Shown here: positions 52,945 through 62,003 of the stretch, in pieces
How the letters are laid out: every line of letters starts with the position of its first letter
Numbering within the stretch: position 1 is the stretch's first letter
Source: Egaibacter danicus
GTDB taxonomy: Bacteria > Pseudomonadota > Gammaproteobacteria > Burkholderiales > Burkholderiaceae_C
Assembly (NCBI GenBank): GCA_016707075.1
Contig: JADJII010000004.1
Span: forward strand, 310,001-374,000
DNA length: 64,000 nt
Direction of reading: 5' to 3'
Notes under the pieces: generated by a model
What the model saw: the letters and a program-made list of their open reading frames with translations, nothing else
The model's database searches: none
Told to the model about the DNA's origin: nothing
Made by a program: the position numbers and the translations under genes

Positions 52945-53898
52945 GTGAACAAGACCGGATACTTTACTCACCCTGACTGCCGAAAACATGAAATGGGCAG
53001 GGGCCACCCCGAATGCCCCGAGCGGCTGGATGCCATTGAAGACCGCCTGCTGATCAGCGGTGTCGGCGATGTGCTGGACCGGCGGGAGGCCCCGATGGCT
53101 CCCCTGGTAGACATTGAACTGGCGCACAGCCGCACACATGTTTACGCGATACGCGGCATGAGTGACAGCCTGAGGGAAGATATGCAGGCCGGTGGCCCGA
53201 GCCATGTTTACGTGGACCCGGATACCGCGTTGAACGCCAGCAGTTGGGATGCGTTGCTGCGTGCTTCTGGTGCCGCTCTGGCGGCCACCGATGCCGTGAT
53301 GGCGGGTGAACTGGAAAATGCCTTTTGCGCGGTGCGCCCGCCCGGACACCATGCCTGCCGCGATCATGCAATGGGCTTCTGCATTTTCAACAATGTGGCC
53401 ATTGCCGCCAAATATGCGCTGGAGCGCCATGGCCTGCAGCGGGTCGCCATCGTTGATTTTGATGTGCACCACGGCAACGGCACGGAGGACATTGTGGCGG
53501 GTGACGAGCGTATCCTGATGGTGAGCTTTTATCAGCACCCGTTCTATCCGTCTGGTGGCTCCCGGTCGGACGCCAGCAACCTGGTGAATCTGCCGGTGCC
53601 TGCTTACACAAAAGGCACGCAAGTGCGCGAATTGATTGAGACCCACTGGTTGCCCCGTCTGGAAGCACACCGTCCGGAAATGATCTTCATCAGCGCCGGG
53701 TTTGACGCGCATCGTGAAGATGACCTGGGTCAGATGGGCCTGGTGGAGCAGGATTACGCGTGGATCACCCAGCGACTGAAAGAGGTGGCTGCCCGTCATG
53801 CAAAAAAACGCATCGTGTCCTGCCTGGAAGGGGGCTACAACCTCAGTGCATTGGGGCGCAGCGTGGAAGCACACGTCCGCGTTCTGGCTGATGTTTAA
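52945..53898 (+). CDS. Histone-deacetylase-superfamily amidohydrolase
   Basis: Zinc-dependent deacetylase of about 317 residues. Motifs: HEMGRGHPECPERLDAIE, RPPGHHACRDHAMGFCIFNN (paired catalytic His), VAIVDFDVHHGNGTEDIV (metal Asp/His), FISAGFDAHREDDLG (metal Asp) and CLEGGYNLSALG. Bacterial members act on acetylated polyamines or other small amides; the substrate here is unknown. I chose GTG 52945 because GAGG lies eight bases before it and family similarity starts at TGYFTHPDC; ATG 52906 is the alternative. Confidence 0.9.
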   Translation: MNKTGYFTHPDCRKHEMGRGHPECPERLDAIEDRLLISGVGDVLDRREAPMAPLVDIELAHSRTHVYAIRGMSDSLREDMQAGGPSHVYVDPDTALNASSWDALLRASGAALAATDAVMAGELENAFCAVRPPGHHACRDHAMGFCIFNNVAIAAKYALERHGLQRVAIVDFDVHHGNGTEDIVAGDERILMVSFYQHPFYPSGGSRSDASNLVNLPVPAYTKGTQVRELIETHWLPRLEAHRPEMIFISAGFDAHREDDLGQMGLVEQDYAWITQRLKEVAARHAKKRIVSCLEGGYNLSALGRSVEAHVRVLADV

Positions 53899-53913
53899 CG
53901 GTGGGTCGATCGA

Positions 53914-55188
53914 ATGACTGCGCCTCCCATCGAAGATTTTGGCGAGTGGCTGACGGCTTTGGGTCGCCCAACTACCTTGACTGAACTGACTGTTCTGCTG
54001 ACATGCGTAGGACTGGCATGGTGCGGAGTCTGGATTGCCCGTCGTGCTCTCAACTCCTCCAATCCGACATCCATCTGGTTTGGCCGGAAGATCATTGATG
54101 GTGTGATGTTTCCTCTGCTGTTGCTGTGCATGGCTTTTGGAGCAAAGGCTGTGCTGGTGCGTTGGGTGCCGCTGGTGGTTTTCAAGATTGCCATACCGGT
54201 ACTGGTGTCCCTGGTGGTGATCCGCGTGGGCGTCAAAGTGCTCCAGGTCGCGTTCCGTGAGGCTCCGGTCGTGCGGGTACTGGAGCGCACGATTTCCTGG
54301 GTGGCGTGGCTGGCGATGGTGTTGTGGGTCAGTGGCTTGCTGCCCATCCTGCTGGAGGAACTGGATCAAATCCAGTGGAAGGTGGGTGGTTCAATACTCT
54401 CGGTGCGCAACATCATCGAAGGTGCCCTGACTGCGGGCGCCGTACTGATCATCACGCTATGGATTTCTGCAGGTATCGAGTCGCGGTTGCTGCGAACAGC
54501 AACCGGCGGACAACTATCGCTTCGTAAGGCGGTGAGCAATGCCACACGTGCCTTGCTGATGTTCGTTGGCCTGCTACTGGCCCTTTCAGCAGTTGGAATC
54601 GATCTGACCGCGCTGTCGGTGCTGGGTGGTGCCATCGGGGTAGGCATTGGCTTCGGTTTGCAGAAAGTGGCAGCCAACTATGTTAGCGGGTTTGTGATTC
54701 TGGCCGAGCGCAGCGTGCGTATCGGTGACAACGTGAAAGTGGACAACTTTGAAGGTCTGATCACCGATATCAATGCCCGCTACACCGTGATCCGCTCACT
54801 CACGGGTCGTGAATCCATCGTTCCCAATGAGATGTTCATCACCCAGCGGGTAGAAAATCTTTCATTGATGGATCGCCAACTGTGGCAGTCCACGGTTGTG
54901 CTGGTGGCGTACGACAGCGACGTCGACCTGGTTACCCGCCTGCTCGAATCAGCGGCGCTGGAGCATGAACGGGTATTGCGTGAGCCAGCACCCAACGCGG
55001 CGTTCTCCGCTTTCGGTAGTGACGGTCTGGAGTTCACGCTGGGCTATTGGATAACGGACCCGGAAAACGGGCAGCTGAACCTGCGCTCGCTGGTGAACCA
55101 CTCCATCCTAAAAGCGCTGCGTAGCCATGGTATTCGCACGCCACCGCCGCAGCGACCCACGCAGCCGATGATTTCGGCAATGGACTAA
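53914..55188 (+). CDS. MscS-family mechanosensitive channel
   Basis: Inner-membrane channel of 424 residues with about five N-terminal helices. The pore helix and following strand read LGGAIGVGIGFGLQKVAANY and VSGFVILAERSVRIGDNVKV (about residues 233-275), the hallmark of MscS. A beta domain (GLITDINARYTVIRSLTGRE) and alpha/beta C-terminal domain follow. It protects against hypo-osmotic shock. It is 15 bases after the deacetylase-like gene and convergent with dctM. Confidence 0.92.
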   Translation: MTAPPIEDFGEWLTALGRPTTLTELTVLLTCVGLAWCGVWIARRALNSSNPTSIWFGRKIIDGVMFPLLLLCMAFGAKAVLVRWVPLVVFKIAIPVLVSLVVIRVGVKVLQVAFREAPVVRVLERTISWVAWLAMVLWVSGLLPILLEELDQIQWKVGGSILSVRNIIEGALTAGAVLIITLWISAGIESRLLRTATGGQLSLRKAVSNATRALLMFVGLLLALSAVGIDLTALSVLGGAIGVGIGFGLQKVAANYVSGFVILAERSVRIGDNVKVDNFEGLITDINARYTVIRSLTGRESIVPNEMFITQRVENLSLMDRQLWQSTVVLVAYDSDVDLVTRLLESAALEHERVLREPAPNAAFSAFGSDGLEFTLGYWITDPENGQLNLRSLVNHSILKALRSHGIRTPPPQRPTQPMISAMD

Positions 55189-55198
55189 GAGTCCGAGC

Positions 55199-56491
55199 TT
55201 ATTTCATCAGGGATGGTAGCCACAAGCTGAGGCCGGGGAAGGCAATGAGCAGCCCCAGCGTCAGCACCATGGACAAAACAAATGGCCAGCAGCCGCGAAA
55301 GATGCTGCCCAGCCCAACACCTGGCAATAGTGAATTCAGTACAAACAGGTTCATGCCAACGGGCGGGGAAATCAGCCCGATCTGCACAATCATCACAATC
55401 AGCACACCAAACCAGACCGGATCAAAACCCAGCGCCGTGACGATAGGGAAGAACAGCGGAATGGTCAGCAATACCATAGTCAGTTCTTCCATCACGGTGC
55501 CCAGCAGCACATAGATCGCCATCATTGCGGCGATGATCATGATGGGCGACAGGCCCAGGTGCGTAATCCATTCCTTGAGGTCACCCGGCATGGTAGTGAA
55601 GTTCACAAAGTTGGCAAAAATCGTCGCTGCAATCAGCAGGGTAAACAACATGGCTGTGGTGCGAGCCGATTCCACCAATACCTGAAACAGGATGGTCCAG
55701 GTCAGACGCCGCCGCGCCAGCGCAAACAGAAAGGCGCCAGCCGCACCAAATCCTGCACCCTCGGTTGCGGTGAAGATGCCGCCGTAGATGCCACCGAGCA
55801 CCACCACGACCAGCAGAGCAACGCCCCAGATGCCGCGCAAGGCGCGCCAGCGATCTGGCCATGTTGTGCGCTCGCCGGGAGGTGCGTGCTCGGGGTCACG
55901 CCCGGTGACGATCCAGATGGTCAACATCAGCATGGAGGCCGAAATCAAACCCGGGATGACACCCGCTGCAAAAAGTTTTCCGATGTTGGTCTCGGTAACA
56001 ATGCCGTAAATCACCATGATGGTGCTGGGAGGAATCATGATGCCCAGCGTGCCGCCAGCTGCCATGACACCCGTGGACAGTGAGTCGCTGTATCCCATTC
56101 GTTTCATGGAGGGGTAAGCCACTTTGCTCATGGTGGCTGCCGTCGCGATGGACGATCCGCAGATGGCACCAAATCCAGCGCAGGCCGCTACTGTAGCGTG
56201 GGCCAGGCCGCCCCGCAGGTGACCAATGAACGCGTAGGCCGCCTGGAACAGTTCATGGGCGAGACCGGCGCGCGCGACAAAGTTGCCCATCAGGATGAAC
56301 AGCGGAATGACAGACAGGGTGTACGCGAAGCCGGTTTCGTACACCACCTGCGCTGCACTGGCCATGGCCGGCTGCCAGCCACGTGTAAGACCAATGCCGG
56401 CTATGCCCACGATGCCCATGGCAAAGGCCAACGGCACACGCAATAGCGCGAGTCCGAAAATGCAGGCAAATCCCAGTAGAGCTTCGGTCAT
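55199..56491 (-). CDS. dctM: TRAP transporter large permease (DctM)
   Basis: Inner-membrane ion-coupled permease of 430 residues with about 12 helices: LLRVPLAFAMGIVGIAGIGL, GFGAICGSSIATAATMSKVA, YPSMKRMGYSDSLSTGVMAA, GGTLGIMIPPSTIMVIYGIV and PVWFGVLIVMIVQIGLISPP VGMNLFVLNS. ATG 56491 overlaps the dctQ stop (ATGA); the open frame upstream lies inside dctQ and is not used. It works with DctP and DctQ to import an organic acid of unknown identity. Confidence 0.93.
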   Translation of the reverse strand: MTEALLGFACIFGLALLRVPLAFAMGIVGIAGIGLTRGWQPAMASAAQVVYETGFAYTLSVIPLFILMGNFVARAGLAHELFQAAYAFIGHLRGGLAHATVAACAGFGAICGSSIATAATMSKVAYPSMKRMGYSDSLSTGVMAAGGTLGIMIPPSTIMVIYGIVTETNIGKLFAAGVIPGLISASMLMLTIWIVTGRDPEHAPPGERTTWPDRWRALRGIWGVALLVVVVLGGIYGGIFTATEGAGFGAAGAFLFALARRRLTWTILFQVLVESARTTAMLFTLLIAATIFANFVNFTTMPGDLKEWITHLGLSPIMIIAAMMAIYVLLGTVMEELTMVLLTIPLFFPIVTALGFDPVWFGVLIVMIVQIGLISPPVGMNLFVLNSLLPGVGLGSIFRGCWPFVLSMVLTLGLLIAFPGLSLWLPSLMK

Positions 56492-56973
56492 AAGGCCGCA
56501 CCTTCGCCCTCTCCCAGTGCCTTGGGTGGCCTGGTAATCTGGGCAAGATGTACGAGTCCGGTCACACCGCACAACATGCTCATGCCATAGAGAAACGGGG
56601 CTTTGAGAATTTTCAGTTGGGCAGTCGTTTCGCCGCTCTCCAGAAACTGGTTGCCCGTTTGCCACATCAACCAGGCCAGCGCCAGCAAAGCGCCGCCGCA
56701 CAAGGCGCTGACAACGACGGTTTGGATACGGCGAAGCAACGCGGGCAGATAGCCGTCCATGGAGTCAAAAACCACGTGCTCACCCCGCTGGGAAACCAAC
56801 GGCAGTGCGCTGAAAATCACGACAACCATCAGCAATTCGGTCAGTTCCAGCGACCCCGGAATCGAGTTGGACAGCAGCTTTCGGCCGGCAACATCGAAGA
56901 AGGTCAATGCCATGATGGCAAACAGGGCGGTGCCAGACAGCAGTCCGCACAGTGTTTCAAGCAATTTTTTCAA
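56488..56973 (-). CDS. dctQ: TRAP transporter small permease (DctQ)
   Basis: Membrane protein of 161 residues with four helices: LCGLLSGTALFAIMALTFFD, GRKLLSNSIPGSLELTELLM, QRGEHVVFDSMDGYLPALLR. I chose TTG 56973 (read MKKLLETLCGL), preceded by GGAAAG at good spacing. A TTG further up at 57015 would lie in the U-tract of the hairpin at 57022-57052. It couples DctP to DctM. Confidence 0.88.
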   Translation of the reverse strand: MKKLLETLCGLLSGTALFAIMALTFFDVAGRKLLSNSIPGSLELTELLMVVVIFSALPLVSQRGEHVVFDSMDGYLPALLRRIQTVVVSALCGGALLALAWLMWQTGNQFLESGETTAQLKILKAPFLYGMSMLCGVTGLVHLAQITRPPKALGEGEGAAL

Positions 56974-57021
56974 GGAAGTCTTTCCAGTGTCGCCAATGTC
57001 AAACGCCTCGCACAAAACAAA

Positions 57022-57052
57022 AACGCGGCCTCATTGTGCATGAGGCCGCGTT
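57022..57052 (-). terminator. Strong hairpin between dctP and dctQM
   Basis: AACGCGGCCTCAT, a five-base loop, and its perfect complement ATGAGGCCGCGTT form a 13-bp stem. On the minus strand it is followed by TTTTTGTTTTGTG. Placed just after dctP, it should end most transcripts there and stabilise the dctP mRNA while allowing some read-through to dctQM. Confidence 0.85.
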
Positions 57053-57082
57053 GCTGCGAAACGCAGTCTGGTTGACGGCTAC

Positions 57083-58099
57083 CTATTTGGATGCTTTCGC
57101 TATTTCGGAGCGGAACTCAGTCAGCACCTTGGCGGCGTCCTTCAGACCTTTGGCTTCTGCATCCCTGACCCAGTTTTGCTCAAGTGCTGATACCTTGGCT
57201 TTTACATCAGACACAAATTTGGCATCGGCTTTGACGATTTGCACATTATTGGCTTGCATCAGGGCAATGCCACGACGGTCTACCCGGTCCCAGCCACGGC
57301 CATAGATACGTGCTGCGACCTCTCCCGAGATTGCGTCCACGGCCTTCTTCTCGTCGGCGGTGAGCTTGTCATACTTGGCCTGATTCATCATGAAGACGAA
57401 GCTGGTGTTGTACAGGCCACCGGGGAAGAACGTAGCGTGTTTGATGATCTTGTCGATCTTGAATGACTCGGTCGATTCGGCTGGGAACAGTGTGCCGTCC
57501 ATCACGCCACCGGACAGCAACTCATAAGAGTCCGTGGCGGGCTTGAGCGTGACATTCATGCCCAGCGATTTGGAGATCTCGTTGACCATACCTCCACCCA
57601 CGCGAAATTTCAGCCCGGACAGATCTTCCACCTTGATGATGGGGCGCTTGGTGTTGAACACAATCCCGGGTCCATGGGTGAAATAACTGATGACCTTCAC
57701 ACCCTGATGTTCGGTGCCAAACTGGGGGTATTTGGAGGCCACGCGATTGAAAGCGACCGAGATCGGCTCGGATGACTCCCCCAGAAATGGAAACTCGGCC
57801 ATCTGCGTATAGACAAACCGGCCAGGCGTATAGCCGTGGACAGTGAACGAGATGTCCGCCAGGCCATTTTTGACCGCATCCAGTGTGCCTGGAGGTGCAG
57901 AAACACTGCGGGGAAGGATGTTGCACTTCATCTTGCCGGATGTGTTTTTCTCCAGCAGGTCACACCATTCTTTTTGAGCCATGCTCAAAGTGTGGGATGG
58001 CGGTACCCAACTGGATGCTGTCAACACGGTCTGTGCAACGCTGGCGCCTGCAAACAGGGTGACGATGGTTGTGGTGACGGCTAGGGCGATTCGATTCAT
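57083..58099 (-). CDS. dctP: TRAP transporter solute-binding protein (DctP)
   Basis: Periplasmic binding protein of 338 residues with a signal peptide (MNRIALAVTTTIVTLFAGAS, cleaved after VAQ or nearby). LTASSWVPPSHTLSMAQKEW, GLADISFTVHGYTPGRFVYT, ISYFTHGPGIVFNTKRPI and LKFRVGGGMVNEISKSLG are typical DctP segments, the last carrying the conserved carboxylate-binding Arg. An AGGAG site precedes the ATG. It is the first gene of dctPQM, divergent from etfBA. Confidence 0.93.
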   Translation of the reverse strand: MNRIALAVTTTIVTLFAGASVAQTVLTASSWVPPSHTLSMAQKEWCDLLEKNTSGKMKCNILPRSVSAPPGTLDAVKNGLADISFTVHGYTPGRFVYTQMAEFPFLGESSEPISVAFNRVASKYPQFGTEHQGVKVISYFTHGPGIVFNTKRPIIKVEDLSGLKFRVGGGMVNEISKSLGMNVTLKPATDSYELLSGGVMDGTLFPAESTESFKIDKIIKHATFFPGGLYNTSFVFMMNQAKYDKLTADEKKAVDAISGEVAARIYGRGWDRVDRRGIALMQANNVQIVKADAKFVSDVKAKVSALEQNWVRDAEAKGLKDAAKVLTEFRSEIAKASK

Positions 58100-58187
58100 G
58101 GAAGGGACTCCTGGGTTGATTGGGCGCGTACGCCTACCCCGCTGATGCTAATGGGTATTTCGTGGCATCTTTGTCCATGTTTACCCG

Positions 58188-58215
58188 AATTAACCAACCT
58201 TGTGGTCGGTTAATT
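58188..58215. promoter_or_regulatory. Inverted repeat in the dctP-etfB divergent region
   Basis: AATTAACCAACC, TTGT, GGTCGGTTAATT: 12-base arms with one mismatch. The form suits a TetR-type operator. The 317-base gap 58100-58416 holds this, the promoter-like site at 58262-58289 and a short hairpin (TCGCT/AGCGA at 58327-58338), and no gene. Confidence 0.6.
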
Positions 58216-58261
58216 GTTGTCAGGCCGACAAAGGCAGCCTCAGCAGTTGCAGATAGGCTTG

Positions 58262-58289
58262 TATAATAAAAAAGCACGATCGTTCTATT
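58262..58289 (+). promoter_or_regulatory. etfBA promoter -10 box with an overlapping palindromic operator
   Basis: TATAAT at 58262-58267 is followed by AAAAGCACGATCGTTCTATT (58270-58289), which is symmetrical at 16 of 20 positions around ACGATCGT. No good -35 is seen at 16-18 bases, so an activator or a weak -35 is likely. A bound repressor would cover the start of transcription. Confidence 0.55.
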
Positions 58290-58416
58290 TTGTGTTTTGA
58301 TGCTGTCGCTTTAACTCGGTGCATTGTCGCTAAAGCGAACCTTGCACCTAGTGATGCCGCATAAAATTGACCGGTTCAGCCTTGCAACAGATCAACTATT
58401 CAATGGAGCCTCAACA

Positions 58417-59166
58417 ATGAAGGTCTTGGTACCCGTTAAACGCGTGGTGGACTACAACGTCAAAGTGCGCGTCAAGTCAGATGGTAGTGGCGTAGACATT
58501 GCCAACGTCAAGATGAGCATGAACCCGTTTGACGAGATCGCCATTGAAGAAGCGGTTCGCCTGAAGGAAAAAGGCGTTGCGACTGAGGTGATCGCCGTTT
58601 CCTGTGGTGTCACGCAATGCCAGGAAACCTTGCGCACCGCCATGGCTATTGGTGCAGATCGCGCCATTCTGGTAGAAACCACAGATGAACTGCAGCCGCT
58701 GGCAGTCGCAAAACTGCTCAAGGCCCTGGTTGAAAAAGAACAGCCGGGTCTCGTGATTCTGGGCAAGCAAGCGATTGATGACGACTGCAACCAGACGGGC
58801 CAAATGCTGGCTGCTTTGTGCGACATGCCGCAAGCCACGTTCGCCAGCAAGGTTGAAGTGGTGGATGGCAAGGCCAAGGTCACGCGTGAAGTCGATGGCG
58901 GCTCGGAAACCATCTCGCTCACGCTGCCAGCCGTGATCACCACGGATTTGCGCCTGAACGAGCCGCGCTATGTGACGCTGCCCAATATCATGAAAGCCAA
59001 GAAGAAGCAGATGGACATTGTCAAGCCTGCGGATCTGGGCGTGGACGTGACGCCGCATATCAAGACCCTGAGCGTGAAAGAGCCACCCCAGCGTAGCGCC
59101 GGCATCAAAGTGCCTGACGTGGCCACACTGGTTGCCAAACTCAAGAACGAAGCCAAAGTAATCTAG
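58417..59166 (+). CDS. etfB: Electron transfer flavoprotein beta subunit
   Basis: Small ETF subunit of 249 residues, carrying electrons from acyl-CoA dehydrogenases to the quinone pool with EtfA. MKVLVPVKRVVDYNVKVRVK, MNPFDEIAIEEAVRLKEKG, LGKQAIDDDCNQTGQMLAAL and ITTDLRLNEPRYVTLPNIMK are diagnostic. ATG 58417 follows TGGAG; the open frame upstream lies in the leader. etfA follows after nine bases. Confidence 0.96.
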   Translation: MKVLVPVKRVVDYNVKVRVKSDGSGVDIANVKMSMNPFDEIAIEEAVRLKEKGVATEVIAVSCGVTQCQETLRTAMAIGADRAILVETTDELQPLAVAKLLKALVEKEQPGLVILGKQAIDDDCNQTGQMLAALCDMPQATFASKVEVVDGKAKVTREVDGGSETISLTLPAVITTDLRLNEPRYVTLPNIMKAKKKQMDIVKPADLGVDVTPHIKTLSVKEPPQRSAGIKVPDVATLVAKLKNEAKVI

Positions 59167-59175
59167 GACGACACC

Positions 59176-60107
59176 ATGACTGCACTCGTTATTGCTGAAC
59201 ACGACAATTCCTCCATCAAGCCGGCTACCCTGAACGTGGTGACCGCCGCCGTCCAGTGCGGTGGTGATGTGCATGTGCTGGTGGCTGGTGCCAGCGCGGG
59301 CGCCGCTGCGGCCGCTGCGGCACAGATATCAGGTGTCGCCAAGGTGTTGCACGTTGAAGACGCCGGCTTTGCACACGGGCTGGCTGAAAACATGGCTGCC
59401 CAGGTTCTGGCCATCGCCGCCGGTTACACCCACATCCTGTTTGCGGCTACAGCATCGGGCAAGAACATTGCGCCACGTGTTGCCGCCAAGCTCGACGTGG
59501 GACAAATCTCGGATATCACCAAGGTGGACAGCCCTGACACCTTTGAGCGCCCGATTTACGCTGGCAATGCGATTGCCACCGTGCAGAGTCTGGATGCCAC
59601 CAAGGTGGTCACCGTCCGCACGACCGGTTTTGATCCTGCTGCTGCGAGTGGTGGTGCGGCATTGGTGGAGTCGCTGAGCGCGGTTGCAGCCAGCCCGAAA
59701 GCAACTTTCATTGGCAGTGAAATCGCCAGGAATGACCGTCCAGAACTGACTGCAGCCAAGATCATCGTCAGCGGCGGTCGTGCTTTGGGCTCCAGCGAAA
59801 AATTCACCGAAATCATGACACCCCTGGCCGACAAACTCGGTGCCGCCATGGGGGCATCCCGCGCGGCGGTGGATGCGGGTTACGCGCCCAACGACTGGCA
59901 AGTTGGCCAGACTGGCAAGATCGTGGCGCCCCAGTTGTATGTGGCCTGCGGCATCAGCGGTGCCATTCAACACCTGGCCGGTATGAAGGATTCCAAGGTC
60001 ATCGTTGCAATTAACAAAGACCGGAAGCACCGATCTTTTCGGTGGCCGACTATGGACTGGAAGCGGATCTGTTCACGGCGGTACCGGAGTTGGTGGCCGC
60101 GCTGTAA
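59176..60107 (+). CDS. etfA: Electron transfer flavoprotein alpha subunit (frameshifted near the end)
   Basis: Large ETF subunit that binds FAD; 310 residues if one C is restored at 60021-60022. The sequence is normal to KVIVAINKD, including the FAD motif SGGRALGSSEKF, VDAGYAPNDWQVGQTGKIVA and LYVACGISGAIQHLAGM. The next codons read RKHRSFRWPTMD and stop at 60114, whereas the neighbouring frame gives the family ending PEAPIFSVADYGLEADLFTA VPELVAAL and stops at 60107. A lost C in CCC is the simplest explanation. Confidence 0.92.
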
Positions 60108-60130
60108 AGCCTGAACACCAATCGAACCCT

Positions 60131-60171
60131 TGCCGTTCTCCCAGGCCTTGTCCAGGATGAACGGCATTTTT
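60131..60171 (+). terminator. Intrinsic terminator after etfA
   Basis: TGCCGTTC and GAACGGCA pair across a 20-base loop and are followed by TTTTT. It lies between etfA and the acyl-CoA dehydrogenase gene and would give partial separation of the two transcripts. Confidence 0.6.
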
Positions 60172-60188
60172 GTATCTGGAGACAAGAA

Positions 60189-61979
60189 ATGAGTTATGTT
60201 GCCCCCGTCAAAGACATGCTGTTCAACATCCGGCATCTGGCGCAGATTGACCGGATTGCGCAGATGCCCGGTTTTGAGGATGCTGGTTTCGAGACCGCTC
60301 AGGCGGTGCTGGAGGAGGCAGCCAAGTTCAACGAAGGTGTGCTCGCACCTCTGAACTGGGAAGGCGACAAATACCCCTCATCATTTCATGACGGCAAGGT
60401 GACGACGACGCCTGGCTTCAAGGAGGCTTTCCACCAGTTTGCAGAAGGCGGCTGGCAAGGCCTGCAACACCCGGCTGACTTTGGCGGACAGGGTCTGCCC
60501 AAAACCATTGGTGCGGCCTGTATTGAAATGGTGAACAGTGCCAATATGAGTTTTGCACTGTGTCCCTTGCTGTCAGATGGCGCAATTGAAGCACTGCTGA
60601 CCGCAGGCTCGGATGAACTCAAGGCAACCTATCTTGAGAATCTGGTCAGCGGCAAGTGGACCGGCACCATGAACCTCACCGAGCCACAAGCGGGCAGTGA
60701 TCTGGCCATGGTGCGCAGCCGCGCTGAACCACAACCGGATAGCACTTACAAGGTCTTCGGAACCAAGATTTTCATCACCTATGGCGAGCACGACATGGCC
60801 GAGAATATCGTCCATCTGGTGCTGGCCCGCGTGGTGGGTGCGCCCGAAGGCGTGAAGGGTATCAGCCTTTTTGTCGTGCCGAAATTCATGGTGAACAAAG
60901 ATGGCTCAATCGGTCCGCGCAACGACGTGCACTGCGTGAGCATCGAACACAAGATGGGCATCAAGGCTTCCCCTACAGCCGTGCTGCAATACGGTGACCA
61001 CGGGGGCGCTGTAGGTTACATCGTGGGCCAGGAGAACCGGGGCCTGGAGTACATGTTTATCATGATGAACGCAGCACGCTACGCCGTGGGTGTCCAGGGC
61101 ATAGCGATTGCCGAGCGGGCCTACCAGAAGGCAGCGCAGTTCGCGCGGGATCGGGTGCAAAGCCGTCCGGTGGATGGCTCGATTGCGGCTAGCGCGCCCA
61201 TCATCCACCACCCCGATGTGCGCCGCATGCTGATGACCATGCGCGCCTACACCGAAGGCTGCCGCGCCATGTCGTCAGTGGCCGCTGCCGCCTACGATGC
61301 CGCCCATCACCACCCCGATGCCGATGTGCGCAAGCAAAACGCAGCCTTCTACGAATATATGGTGCCGCTGGTTAAAGGCTACAGCACCGAGATGAGCCTG
61401 GAAGTGACTTCGCTGGGCGTGCAGGTGCACGGCGGCATGGGCTTCATTGAAGAAACGGGCGCTGCCCAGTACTACCGTGACGCCAAGATTTTGACCATTT
61501 ATGAAGGCACCACCGCCATCCAGGCCAACGACCTGGTGGGCCGAAAGACCGCACGCGATGGTGGTCAGACCCCCAAGGCCATTGCTGTGCAGATTGAAGC
61601 CACCGAAGGCGAACTGCTCAAAAAAGGCAGTGCCGATGCTGTGGCTGTTGCCAAACGCCTGAAGGCCGCGCGCGAAGCCTTTGTGGACGTGGTGAACTTT
61701 GTTGCGGGCAATACCAAGGCATCGCCCAACGCCGTGTTCGCAGGCAGCGTGCCTTACCTCATGCTGGCCGGTAACCTGATGGCGGGCTGGCAACTGGCGC
61801 GAGCCTTGCTGGTGGCGCAGGACGAACTCAAAGCCGGAGTGGATGCCGGTTTCATGAAAGCCAAAATCATCACCGCGCGCTTCTACGCAGACCACCTGCT
61901 CAGCAAAGCGCCTGGCATACGCGACAGCATTGTGGACGGTGCCGACAGCGTGACGGCCATGGCGCTGGACGCGTTTTGA
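60189..61979 (+). CDS. Acyl-CoA dehydrogenase, long form with C-terminal extension
   Basis: FAD enzyme of 596 residues that oxidises acyl-CoA to enoyl-CoA and passes electrons to ETF. Motifs: GMNLTEPQAGSDLAMVRSRA in the central part (read GTMNLTEPQAGSDLA), IFITYGEHDMAENIVHLVLA, GIKASPTAVLQYGDHGGAVG and the C-terminal VQVHGGMGFIEETGAAQYYR DAKILTIYEGTTAIQ. The length and tail match the acyl-CoA dehydrogenase C-terminal-domain subgroup, larger than classic 380-residue enzymes. GGAGA precedes the ATG. The proximity to etfBA supports the electron-transfer link. Confidence 0.93.
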   Translation: MSYVAPVKDMLFNIRHLAQIDRIAQMPGFEDAGFETAQAVLEEAAKFNEGVLAPLNWEGDKYPSSFHDGKVTTTPGFKEAFHQFAEGGWQGLQHPADFGGQGLPKTIGAACIEMVNSANMSFALCPLLSDGAIEALLTAGSDELKATYLENLVSGKWTGTMNLTEPQAGSDLAMVRSRAEPQPDSTYKVFGTKIFITYGEHDMAENIVHLVLARVVGAPEGVKGISLFVVPKFMVNKDGSIGPRNDVHCVSIEHKMGIKASPTAVLQYGDHGGAVGYIVGQENRGLEYMFIMMNAARYAVGVQGIAIAERAYQKAAQFARDRVQSRPVDGSIAASAPIIHHPDVRRMLMTMRAYTEGCRAMSSVAAAAYDAAHHHPDADVRKQNAAFYEYMVPLVKGYSTEMSLEVTSLGVQVHGGMGFIEETGAAQYYRDAKILTIYEGTTAIQANDLVGRKTARDGGQTPKAIAVQIEATEGELLKKGSADAVAVAKRLKAAREAFVDVVNFVAGNTKASPNAVFAGSVPYLMLAGNLMAGWQLARALLVAQDELKAGVDAGFMKAKIITARFYADHLLSKAPGIRDSIVDGADSVTAMALDAF

Positions 61980-62003
61980 TTCACCTTCGTCGCCAGCCTG
62001 ATT

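Noticed and set aside
52912..54369. A 485-codon open frame on the minus strand opposite the deacetylase-like and MscS genes
   Set aside because: It is rich in His/Gln and covers two unrelated genes antisense; no motif was found.
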